In this document: piece after piece, positions 35,023 through 47,300 of the stretch | Layout: every line of letters begins with the position of its first letter | Numbering within the stretch: the first letter of the stretch is position 1 | Assembly (NCBI RefSeq): GCF_014633365.1 | Contig: NC_068344.1 | Span: forward strand, 32,491,170 to 32,555,169 | Direction of reading: 5' to 3' | DNA: 64,000 nt | From: Diospyros lotus | Lineage: Eukaryota; Streptophyta; Magnoliopsida; Ericales; Ebenaceae | The notes under the pieces: generated by a model | Told to the model about the DNA's origin: nothing | Databases searched by the model: none | What the model saw: the letters and a program-made list of their open reading frames with translations, nothing else | Position numbers and translations under genes: made by a program

Positions 35023-37671
35023 TGTAACGGCCCGCCTCCCGGAGCCTCCGCGTGCATAGAGGATCCGTGAGAAAGTCATTATTTAAATGATACCGAACAA
35101 CAACACAACTACAACTCTTACTAAAATCATAATCTTTTTATCATATAACATCTTATAATCATTTCTACATAACCATTCACCACTTGGGCCCACTTGGCTT
35201 ACATAACTTACTACAATCTAAAAAACATAAATATTAATCTTAACATAGACACAGCGACATCCAAGACCTAGTCTCGGGAGGACTCTGTACTTGCTACCCT
35301 AACTCGACGATCTAGAACCCAACTCTATCGAACGCACCTGCTATTTCATGATATTCTTACCTGGAATAAAGGAAAACAAATATGAGTCGCAAGACACAGC
35401 AAGCTCATGAAAGAAAGGCAACCGGTTATGGATAGGACTTTTCCCAACATCCCATGCAATTCGTGCCAATGCAACGTCATGTCATGCCATGCCCAATACC
35501 TGCCTTATTTTCATATGCATAAACATATAATAAACTTCACATAAATGGTCATTAGGGCCCACATCAAACATACATTGGCACCCAAATCCCATATACAAAC
35601 TTGTTGGCAGCTTTCTATAGGCTACCATTTCATTTCCCTTACACGTCAATTTCCCTGTCACTATCGTCTTATCTTGCCGTTGCCGTGGGACTTAACCCCT
35701 GGTCTTGTTGTTGCCGTGGGACTCTAACCCCCGGTCTTGCTGTTGCCGTGGGTCTCACCTAGGGTCTTACCGTGGGCCACGCCGCAGTGGGTCTCACTCC
35801 CAAGGTCTTATTGTGGGCCACGCCGCCACCCATACTCATTACTTAAAATCGCACATTCTCACCATGCAGTGCAACAATTAGAAAATATAACGGCTTTTGC
35901 AGCATAAACGTGATGACAAGGCTCTCATAAACCAAGCATCAGGGCATACTACGCCCATATAAGAATTCACACATGCGATGTGCCTCTAAATGCACCGACT
36001 CACCTAAAGAACCCATGTTAGCTCTTAGACCAACCGGGTTATGTAGATGCACACACTTCCTATCACACACAAAGCATATCCCCAAGTAAATGCAACTCAA
36101 GCCCTATAAAGCACACACATCATGATATACACAAGCCAAGACAGAAATCTGGCAGTACCAGCTCTTCTGGCCCGTCTAGCTTTTATCGTAACAGTCAATG
36201 ACTGGCGCCATACATCCAACCATCAACTACCACGACCCACGATCGATAGTCAGCGGCTTTGTACCCCATACCCTTAAGACACACATAGGTAACACTAAAC
36301 TTTTATACTTATCGTTTTGCACTCTTTATTCATGACAACATAGACACCATTATATCATTCACATTCTCATCTCTTCTCATACCCAAGAAACCATCTCTAT
36401 ATTCATATTAAATTATTAACATAACCTCGTAATCTTGACCACATCCTTCTAAGAACTCAATCTCAACGTATTCGTCATCATTCTCAAGGAAAGCGGAGTG
36501 ATACGAAATTTCGAGGCGGTCAAAATGAAAGACACCAAGACGTCATTGCTTAGCTCATTCCATTAACAATAAACTTATTAATAAAATTAAGTCATACGGT
36601 GGTTACCACGCAGATTATTATTATTAATGCGTGGAACCGAATCACGGTGAGAGAGGGAATAAAATAAGAAAAACCATGGAGACTTTCACAGGAAATGAAG
36701 AACATGAGGAGAGGGTTAGGAACTTTCCTGAAAATAACTTATTCCTGCCTCTTTTGTGCTCCCATTGCGAAGTAAAGTGTTTTGCTGCGTTTAATAGAAC
36801 CATTGCTTAAATTAATTAAATCTAACCGCATAAAATTTATAATTTAATCATATAACGCTTCTACTAATTTTTACCCACGGTACCTAATCACTTTCTACGT
36901 CAAAATAATCCCAAACCCCTTTATTTTTCCTATATTTTTTCTTATTTCTTTTCTTTTATTTTCTTTTTTTTTTCCTTTTCTTTTCTTTCTTTCATTCTCC
37001 TCCTCCTCCTCTCCTTCTTTTTCTTCCCCGCGCACAACTCCCACCTGCGCACAGCCACCCCCAGCCACTGGCCAGCCTAGCCCCTGCCGGCCACCCTTGT
37101 TGCCAGCTCCTCCATCGACGACCGCGCCATCATTGTTTGTTGTTACTCCTTCTTGCTTCAGCGTTGGCCATGGTCGCCCTACCCGCACCATCACGCGGCC
37201 GCTACTACCGCTACCATTATAACCGGTCGCCCCCGCCATCTCCCGGCTCCCCCTCTCGATCTCCTTCTCTCCCCCTCGGCTAGCACCGCTCTCAACTCTC
37301 TCTCAATCTCTCAGCTCCCCTGCTCCCACGAGCTCTCTCTCTCCCTCTTTGTTCCTTCTCTACTTTCAACAAAAATGGCCCTCTGTAGCATGCTTGGAGG
37401 CCATGCACCTAAACATATATATAGTTCATTAATTTAAGTTAAGTTAATTTAATTTACACATTTGTTATTATTATTAGCATTATCCCTATTATTATTATTA
37501 TCATTATTATCTCTTTTATTAACATTATTTTTACCATTATTATGATTTCTATTATTATTGATATTATTTTTTACTATTATTTGGTTATCTTAAATCCTCA
37601 AATATTTAATACATACCTCAAATACCGAAATTAATTATTATTACTTGTCTCCAAATTTTTGAGATGTTCTA
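35023..37671. mobile_element. Solo LTR, family X copy 2
   Basis: 2649 bp starting TGTAACGGCCCGCC and ending GAGATGTTCTA, a decayed form of the GATATTACA end of copy 1. The flanks are GGTTG (35018-35022) and GGTCG (37672-37676), 4 of 5 identical, fitting an old 5-bp TSD. Homologous throughout to the split copy at 17173-28763, including a pyrimidine-rich block (36940-37020) and the GGAGAGGGTTAGGA word. No internal retroelement region remains. Confidence 0.75.
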
Positions 37672-38148
37672 GGTCGTCGTTGCAATCGGCCCCATCGACC
37701 ACTGTTCGGCCTTCAACTCTCTTTGGGTCTCGATCTTTCTCTCAATCTTCAACTATATATATATAGAGAGAGAGAGAGAAAGAGAGAGGGGGGTCGACCA
37801 TTGTGGGTAGGTGGATGGGTCTGTGAGAGAGAGAAAGAGAGAGGAAGAAAGAGAGAGACAATGAGTGAGGGCGATGGGTCGGTCGCTGGTGATAGCACAT
37901 CAAGAGAGGTGCAGCGAAAGGCGGAAGGAGAGGCGACGACGGCCAGTAAGGCGATAAGGGGTAACGATGGCGTGGGTGGGTGGGTGGGTCTGTGAGAAAG
38001 AGAAAGAGAGAGGGAGAGAGAGAGAGGGGTTGTGAATAAGGGAGTGGGTGGGCAGGTCTATGATAGAGAGAAAGAAAGGGTAGACAGAGGGCAGTAAGAG
38101 TGGGCGAGAAAACTTAAAATTTGAAATTCATCTTAGCTATTCATATAC
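37672..38148. other. Spacer with GA-rich microsatellite
   Basis: Positions 37755-37860 and 37995-38025 are dominated by GA repeats following a TA run. The 90-codon open frame across them is low-complexity and not supported as a gene. Confidence 0.5.
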
Positions 38149-40503
38149 CACTACAAGAAAAATCAATTTTAGTGACGGAAAAATCCGTCACTAAAAACAT
38201 AAAATCCATCACTAAATTTTTCTGTGACGGGTTTAGTGATGGGGTAAAATCCGTCACTAAAGGGGGCGTGACAGAATTTTAGTGACGGGGTGAGTGCTAC
38301 CCATCGCAGATCTGTGACGGGATAGCAATTCCGTCACAGATCTGTGACGGGGGAAGTGCTGCCCGTCACAAATCTGTGACGGGGAAATAGTGCCCGTCAC
38401 AGATCTGGGACGGGAAAGTACTGCCCGTCACAGATTTGTGACGGTGATTCCCGTCACAAATCTGTGACGGGGAATTGTCCGTCACAAATCTGTGACGGAT
38501 ATGACAAGCCGTCACAGATCTGTGACGGGAAGTACTGCCCCGTCACAGATCTGTGACGGGCGCTACCCGTCACAAACATTCTTAAAATAAAAAAAATAAT
38601 TAAAACGAACAATCTGTGACGGGTAGTACCCCCGTCACAGATCTGCGACGGGAGTACCCGTCACAAATATTCTTAAATATAAAAAAAAATAATATTAAAT
38701 AAATAATTTTATTTAAAAATAATAAAATTAATATGATCAATTTGCGACGGACAGCCGTCGTAGATATTTTTTAAATAAAAAATAATAATTTTGAAAAAAA
38801 ATATTAAATTAATATTAATATTAATATTTTAAATCAATAATATATTTTTATGAAATTAATATATTTTTAATTTCAAAAAATATATTTTTAATTTTTAAAT
38901 TTATAAAATTAAAATTTATATTTATTAAAATTAAAATTAAAATTAAAATTTTCTTTTATAAGAATAAAAAAATTTAAAATAACAAGAATTTTTTTAAAAA
39001 TTTAAATAAAATATTAAAAATAACATTAAATAAAATTAATATTACCCACATTCACATTAAAAATAAAACAAATTTAACATTAATTTTTTAAATAGAATTA
39101 TCTAATTTATTTCATATGTTAGTTTTGAAATTTTTAATTAAAATTTTATTTATTATTTATTATTTTTTATATTTTAAATAGAATTCTTTTATATTTTTAA
39201 TAGAATTTTTTAAATTTTTTAATGTATACACATAAATATTTTCTTATGACAATAAGAAAATATTAAGTTTATTTTTAGTATATAAAATTAAAATATTTTA
39301 TTAAGTTTATTTTTAGTATATATTTTTAGTATATAAACTTAAAATATTAAGAAAATATTTTTAGTATATAAACTTAATATTTTTAGAAAATATTAAGTTT
39401 CTTAAAATATATGCTTTCTTAAATAGTAAGTTTATTTTTAGTATATAATTTTTTACGTATTTTATTTAAAATTATAATATTTTTCATTAAAATATATCTA
39501 AACTTAAAAATAAAAAAATAAACATTATTTACACATGCACGAGTTTCCTAGTCCAATTATTACATATCAAAATAACTAAATAATTAATTAGTTGTAGTTT
39601 AATTATTTAATTAAGCATTACAAATAATATAAACAATTAAACTAAAACTAAACTAATTAATATAAAAATAAACTGCTAAACTAACACAAAAATAATAATT
39701 ACAAATAAACTAACACAAAAATAAAATAACTACAACTAAACTAACACAAATAAATTATAATTAAACTAACAGAATATAATTAAAACTAAAACAAAATAAA
39801 AAACATAAAATACTTAGCTTGAGAGCACCGAAGATAACTGAAGAAGAAGAAGAACCAAGAAGACTATGAAGAACCAATGAGACAAAGAGACTATGAAGAA
39901 GAAGAAGAACCAAGGAAACTGTGAAGAAGAAGAAAAATTGAGACAGTGAGAGAAAGGGAGGGGGGCCGTTCAAAGGTGTGGAGAAAGAGTGGGAGGGAAA
40001 GGGGGGGCGTGCGTTATTTTAAAGGAACGACTGCGACGGGGCGTCAATCCCCGTCACAGAACTGTGACGGGGCGTCAGTCCCGTCGCAAAACTGTGACGG
40101 GACTAACAAGTCCCGTCGCAGTTCTGCGACGGAGCGTCAGTCCCCGTCACAGAACTGTGACGGGACGTCAGTCCCGTCGCAAAACTGCGATGGGACTGAC
40201 ATGTCCCGTCACAATTCTGTGACGGGGCGTCAGTCCTCGTCGCAGAACTGCGACGGGACTGACGTGTCCCGTCGCAATTCTGCGACGGGAGATTATTTTT
40301 CGTCACTATTTTGTGACGGAATACACTATCCCGTCACTGATTTGAGATGGAAATAGATATCCCGTCACAATTTTGTGACGGTAATTTCAGACCGTCACTA
40401 AACCACTTTAGTGACGGCTTTCCATCACTAAACCCGTCACAAATTAGTGACGGGAGCATCCCCGTCACAAAACCCGTCACTAAAACTGATTTTTCTTGTA
40501 GTG
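38149..40503. mobile_element. CACTA DNA transposon, non-autonomous
   Basis: Starts CACTACAAGAAAAATCA and ends with its inverse (TGATTTTTCTTGTAGTG), the canonical plant CACTA (En/Spm) terminus. Flanking triplets are TAC and TAT, an imperfect 3-bp TSD. Both ends carry blocks of subterminal repeats (38160-38770 and about 40025-40490) built on TGTGACGGG and its inverse CCCGTCACA, the expected binding sites for a CACTA transposase. The 2.36-kb length and the absence of any TNPA/TNPD-like coding region make it a deletion derivative that needs a transposase from elsewhere. Its centre (38780-39830) is nearly pure A/T. Confidence 0.9.
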
Positions 40504-42440
40504 TATATTGAAAATTCATCTCAGTCATTAAAACTAAATATATCTATGATATATTTGAGACATTTTCAAAGACCCTCTTACCTTATTATTTAGATTTCTT
40601 TATCGAGCTATATAGGAAGAACATATATGCAACTTTAATGACCCAAAAATTTGAATAAGGGATGATTGTTGTAACGTCCAGATGATGTCAATCAAAGTTT
40701 TGCAATTGTTTCAATAAAAATCTGAAAAAAATTATTGAAGTTGCAATATTGCAAGTTAATTTCTCAGTTTTCCTGAATTGAAAATAAGGTACGAATCATA
40801 CATACTAGTTGACAAATGAAAGCAAGTTTAAATTAATAAAAAATAAATATAATTAGCACTATAATAAAATATATCTAATTTCATGCCGCCCCGACAAAAA
40901 GGTCATTCTAAGTAACATTTTTTATTGATTTGGTTGGTAGAGGCATTGTTTGGTGCCTACTAAATAAAAGCGCCAATATTGTTTTTATTGATATATCTAT
41001 ATAATAAAGTAAAATAATTTTTTAAAATATTTAAAATATATTAGAGATACATTTTGATTCTAAATATTCATACACTACACATAAACATACGTATGCATAT
41101 ATATATATACATGCACATGCACATACATGCACAAATAACATGCATACATATATAGATATATTCTTATATGAACGTATACATGTTAGTATATGTAAAGTGA
41201 TCTAACATGTTATAAATATCAAAATAATATTTAGATTAATGCGAAAAATGAATAGTATTACCTTTTGTCATTGTTGTTTGATATTTTTTTGCTCATTTGA
41301 CTTTTCTAAACTCTTAAACATCTCAAATGATAGTGTATGATGAAAAGAAATTGATGATTGAGCTTAACGATCAAAATCATAAATTTATATAACATTTTTC
41401 TATCAAGAATATGCATATTTTATTACTTTACAACTTAATCAATAAGAGAATATAACTGCCATAAACATAGAAACATAATTATAAAAATATTTAAGCCTTT
41501 ACAACCCATAATCAGTATATATAATAATGGATGAACGTTTGGACCACCTTAAAAAATTTTACAATACATACACACTTATGGATGATATGTCCATTAGTCA
41601 CCAATTAAATTTATACAACTTAGGATTTCAAGCATGCACACGATTTAGATTGCAAAATATATGATTGGGTAAACCAAAAACAAGAATGATTATCTTGGAA
41701 CTTAGTTTGGATGACATTATTTTGATACTTAAGTTAGAAAGAGACTCTAAAAACTAAAAATATTGAGAATCGTAATGAATTATTGTACCTTTGACTCATT
41801 CATCTAAATCCTTATATACCTTTTGGATTAATGATGATGATAAGAATGAACCCACCATACCCATATTGTAGAGAATTAATTGATTCTCCTTATTTCATGA
41901 GCCAAAATTTAGTTAAACTACAATTGTCAAATAAATATGAATGATCTTAATCTATATTTATAAAGGTTTAGTCACACGGTATTAAGAAGACTTATAATAC
42001 CCATCTCTTGAACTTTCGTCCTAGATTTGGATGTATTTCCTTTCTAAATCTTAAAGGTTGCCTCAAATTAATTAGGACTTAAATGCATGAATTTTTTAAA
42101 ATTATTTTATACTCAAACTGTGCATATAGTGATAGATGAATAATAACTATACTTATCTTGCTTGAAGAATATTTTAGTGTCTTATCTTTTACTTGAATTA
42201 GGTTTTCTTATTCTACTTTATGTTATATTTTTTTGAAGATATGCTTAGTTTAAGGTCTTACTCTCTGCCAGTATTTGAAGTTTTAACTGGATATGTGGTC
42301 AATTAATCTTGATGGACTTTTTGCCAAGACGCTGGTGAGGTAGATTTAATTATTTTCCTTAACATAATCACTTGTACATACATACACATGCACACATCCA
42401 ATTACACATACATGTGCACATATAAATACATACACATGCT
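40504..42440. other. Intergenic, nothing recognised
   Basis: AT-rich spacer with a few TA/CATA microsatellites (around 41095-41160). No gene, RNA or clear transposon recognised. Confidence 0.5.
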
Positions 42441-42576
42441 CAGGGCCGAAGTAGAGGAGTCCTCAGCTGGGCTATATTAATATTTAATTGAGAGTCTGGA
42501 CTTTTATATATATATATATATAATATTATTGTTTACTTGGGACTAGCACGGGCTTTCCCCTCTACATTCGCCTCTG
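42441..42576. mobile_element. 136-bp hAT-like MITE
   Basis: Left end CAGGGCCGAAGTAGAGG; inverted right end CAGAGGCGAATGTAGAGG. The flanking 8-mers are CACATGCT (42433-42440) and TACGTGCT (42577-42584), 6 of 8 identical, the 8-bp duplication length of hAT transposons. There is no coding capacity. Confidence 0.7.
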
Positions 42577-44054
42577 TACGTGCTTTTGCATACACATATA
42601 TATACATTCGCATAGGTATATGAATGTTCATGATTCATAAACAAAAAAAAATATATTTATTTATAAGTAATTTTTTAAAATATTTTACAATATGAAAAAT
42701 ACCAAAAATAAAAATAATTTGTTATGTAAAAAATATTTTCAAGAATACTTTTTTCCTCTTTTCCCACAGTGGAAGTTTGCACCCCCACCAAAGGTCTAAA
42801 ATAAATATATAAAGCAGCTTTCTCATATCCAAGAGATCCCTAAACTCAAAATTGAAAGGTTGAAAGAAAGATGCTTCTCAACTCACATGTAATTTAGATT
42901 AAGATATTATAATTTTTTAATGACCATTTTACACTATTTGACCGGTAGTAGGGAAGGGAACCCGCAAAATACAAAAAGGGCGAGATTGTAGCCAGGACTA
43001 AAGGATGCCCTGTGGTCCAAAATGTCACATCGAAGCTGACTTAAGGGATCTCTAGCATCTTCTGGTGTGTCCCGGCATGATTTAGGACCGACAAGTAGTC
43101 CTACGATAATATCTCTATAGCTTACACTTCGTTTTAATATAATAAACTAATCTTCTTTCCTGATCCTTACACAATTCTTCACCATTGATATTCTTTTAAC
43201 TTTGATAAAGAAAATAAATTATAGATAAATTTTTTATTAGATGATAAAAAATTAAATTTATAAATTATTGATATAAATTTTAATTTATCATCACTCAATC
43301 ACTTGATTTGTACTTTAAAAACATATTCTTTCCTATCTTTCTTTTAGTTTGTGATGGCTCACGTAACTATAAATTTATTAAATTAAAGTAATAACACCAT
43401 AAATTATATATAATAATTGAATATAATTTTATTTTTTTTATAAGTTCACTTGGAAAGATTTAAGACCACTGTTATTTAATATTATAAATCATAAAATGAC
43501 CTAATTTAATGACTATAAAATTAGAGTAATGCTATCCATTTAGCATAGAGATGGAAATAATATCTTTTTATTGAGTAATAAAAAATATAATTATTATTAA
43601 CGTTTATATTTTTTTATTATCTAATAAAAATTTCAAAAAAATATTATTATTTTTTATTATCAAGATTGATAGGCAATGTGATCAAAGGATCATATAAAAA
43701 GATATAATATTTTTACATTGAGTTGGTCAATGGAAATCAGAACAAAAATATTATTATCTTTTTACATGATGGATCGATAAATTAGGACGTGAATATGGAC
43801 AGAACCGTCATTATATGTTTTTTAACCGTGTGCCCCCACCCATGGAGCTTCGTGCCCAAAAGTTTTGGTCGGCGCCATGTCAAGCCGCATTCCTTGAAGT
43901 TCCCAATTTCCACCAAAAAAAAACATTAATCTAAACGAAGTGCCCAGATCTTCCACTTATCTCTCTCCCCGTCCCTACAGTGGTCTGAACAACTACTAAT
44001 AGCAGGAACTGGTACTCTCTTGAAGCCGAAGAGAAGAAGAAGAAGAACCCAACA
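42577..44054. other. Upstream region of MFS gene
   Basis: AT-rich spacer that turns GC-balanced from about 43800. The last 100 bases (43950-44054) are plausibly 5' UTR, ending in a GAAGAA-rich stretch before AACAATGG. No distinct TATA box was identified. Confidence 0.45.
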
Positions 44055-44378
44055 ATGGTGACGCTCAAAGTGGGCACGAGGCCGCCATGGGTGGGCCTCG
44101 GAGCTGCGGTTTGGCTCCAGATAGCCTCTGGAAATGCCTACAACTTCCCTCTCTACTCCCATTCCCTCAAATCCGTTCTAGGTTTCAACCAGCGCCAGCT
44201 CACCTTTCTCGGCGTCGCTAACGACGTCGGCGAGAACGTCGGAATCCTCCCTGGCATCGCCTGCAACAAGTTCCCCCCCTGGGTGGTTCTCCTGATCGGC
44301 GCCGTCGCTTGTTTCTTCGGCTATGGCGTCCTCTGGCTCGCCGTCAGCCGTACCGTTGAGTCCTTGCCCTTTTGGCTG
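44055..44378 (+). CDS. MFS transporter exon 1
   Basis: Encodes residues 1-108. The first membrane segment is about residues 10-30, then the conserved GENVGILPG block near residue 62-70, then two hydrophobic stretches (WVVLLIGAVACFFGYG and onwards). The exon ends after FWL at a GT donor (CTG|GTAAAT), phase 0. Confidence 0.93.
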
Positions 44379-47300
44379 GTAAATTCGCCTCTAATTACAA
44401 TATATATCTGAACTCAGATGTCGTAATTTTCACGTGCATACATAGTTGCGTATATGTCCATGGCCTAAAATTCTGAGCTTTCGCATACCTTTTGATGGTT
44501 TGGTTGTTGCTGATCTTGAAGGATCCTTTGGGGTTGAAAAATGGATTTGTTCTGTGTTTGATGGAGTAATTAGAAGTTTTCCGGTTTATAATGAATTAAT
44601 TTAAGATTTTGATAGGCAGCAAGAAGAGTAGGTTGATCTTTATGTGCTTTGGAAGAAGGGATTGAGCTTAAATTTGATGAAGAAAATGAATTTTGCGACT
44701 TTTGAGTTGCTTATTTTGGGGACTATGTTTTTGGGGGCACGAAATGGGTCTAAGTGATTACTGCTATTAGGTGTTTGGATGCTTGTGGATCTTCCTTTTC
44801 TGGTTGGATGTACTGAAACATAGTGATTGTTGATTCATTGGGTGGGAAAACGGAACTTACGGCTATTTTTAAGGTTAAAAAATGGCTATGGAATTAGCCA
44901 ATTTTGTTCTTTTGGTACGTGAGCTTGAAAATCCTTTTGGAAGTTGGATTTTGTTTGTTTGTTTGTTTTTTTTTTTTTGGTTATTTGGAAGGATATGGAA
45001 TTTTAAAAGTCTTGTGGAAACATTGGACGATTTGCATGTACAAGCTTTGAGAAGTCATTTATTTCAAAAGCTTATGAAACATGTGTTGGGGATAGCTCTT
45101 CAAATTCTAATTTGATTGGGATCGTGTCATCTTATCTGATAAGATTAATGTGATGGAGAAAAGGTTGGCCAAAAGCATATTTTTGTTCCCTAAACTTTTA
45201 CTTTTTTTTTTCTTCTTGTGGAATCCTAAACTTTTTGTGGTCCTGGCTAGCAAATGATGCACACGCGCGCTGACGTGATAGTTTTCTAGCAATGAGGAGA
45301 GAGAGAGGGAGCTGAGGAGATGCAACTAGATAGAGAGAGGGAGATCAGAGATGCTGCCGAATCTGAGGTGATGTAGCTGGAGAGATAGAGGGAGTTGAGG
45401 AGTCGTCGGAGAGAGAGATGAGATGCTAGAGTAGGCACAACCGAAGGAGACGCATGAGATGCCGAAGAGAGAAGAGACACAGCCGGAGAGAGAGAGGGTA
45501 TTGAGGAGACACCAAAGAGAGAGGGGGACCTGAGGAGATGTCGTTAGAGAGAGAAGAGCTGAGGAGATGTCGTTAGAGAGAGAGAGGGAGCTGAGGAGAT
45601 ACTAGAAAACTGTCGTGTTAGCGCTCGTGCGTATCACTTGCTGCTGAGGTGTTTAAATGAGTTATTTTGCATGGTTTATGGGCACATATAGAACCACGAA
45701 AAGTTTAGGGTTCTACAAGGAAAAAACGTAAAATTTTAGGGGCAAAAATATGCTTCCGTGCCAGAGAAGGTCTCTCAAATACTTCTTATCAGAAGATAAT
45801 TCCAATTAGGGGATTGAAATAGGTTGGGGAAACCTAATCCCACTATGATTGTGATTTGGAGCCTATAAGTAAATAATCTGTGGAGAGATATATCTACATT
45901 ATTGTGGTTGTGTATCATCTGACTGGAGTCTTGGTGGGTGGAATGACTAGTTATCTAAAGTCATGATGTTAGATTAGTGGATTTTCCCCTTGTGATGGGA
46001 TTGTGTGCATATCTTGTTAAGCCAAACCATGTTAATTTTTGTTCTCATTATTTTTCTCTTTTGATTTCTGTTTATGTTCTTAGTTTGCGTGATTCGATCC
46101 TAACAACATGCAAGGTTAATTCATGAAGTTCATCCAATTATGCCATGAATAAACCTGCCTTTTTTTAAAAATATCTTTGAGCAACTTCTTATGTTGAAAG
46201 AGAGATTTTGTCTTCTTACAATAATGGATGTCAGGTGACAAAGTTATAAATGAACCAAATATACTGGATTACTGATTCTGCTAAAGAATGCTTAAGCACC
46301 TGAAAAAATCAGACCATTCTTTCATGTGAACTTGTTTGTAAGGTTCCAAAGACATAGTTCATAAATTAACATAGGTGAATAAAAGTTAGTTCCTCTAGGG
46401 GCATTCTTGGTTCATGTGGCTCTTTGCTTTGTGAGAGTTGGGAGAGAGTCATTTTTCTACATGGCCATCCTCTTGTTTTTCAAAAAAGTTGTTTCCACAA
46501 CTGTTAGGGCCCACTCCCGGATTACCATAGGAAGTCTGAGAGAAGGTCCATTCAAAATGGATACAGATACAAATATTACTCAAAATTTACTAAAAATTCT
46601 TTTCATTCCCGTATTTGCTTGCTATCAATAGGAGCCAAAATAAATATTATACATCATTATTTACATTATAAGCTTGGGTTTACAACCCATGCATTTTAAA
46701 ATATACAAGGGCATTAACTTTAGGATACATCATGAAGCCCTTTACTCATACCCTCAAACTACACTTATGGATCTTTGATGTTGTGACATCTCTGTACACA
46801 TTTATCCAGAACTCGCCCCAAATAATTATCTTCCATTTTTCTGGAATGATAAAAGAAGTAAGGGTGAGCCACAAGGCTCAACAAACATATAGCAAAAGGG
46901 AAGCATCATCAGGTCCTTATATGAAGGCATGAATAATTCGAAGTCAAAAGAAAATCATTACCCGATATATAAACATTGACTGGGTTTATGCCTTCTACAC
47001 TTGACAACAATAACCTCACAGAAATTATAATTCATTACATTTCATCAACACATCCTTAAAGAAAACAATTGCTTTATGATTTATCAAGACACATTTTAAA
47101 TTTCCATAATGTAACCATGCCCATATATAACAAATTGACACACAAGGCCCCTCTAACCACATGTACCACATCATGCATCCCATACATAGACACCAATTTC
47201 CCTCTCTTCAAGCCACGGTCATCAATGTGCTATGCACTCACTCCATCATCATGCACATGCATCTATAATAGTGAAACCCACGTGGCTCCCAAGGTCGCCA

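Noticed and set aside
34514..35070. Candidate gene with two adjacent frames after a T/C-rich tract
   Set aside because: It has the same composition pattern as the family X LTR interiors, no domain, and is cut by the solo LTR at 35023.
38160..38660. CRISPR-like array of regularly repeated units
   Set aside because: Repeats are short, variably spaced, palindromic and confined to both ends of a CACTA element in a plant genome; there are no uniform spacers and no cas genes.
39946..40356. 136-codon frame with repeated SQNCDGT units
   Set aside because: The repeats are simply the CACTA subterminal GACGGG words in translation; a similar repeat peptide appears on the opposite strand. It is not a repeat protein gene.
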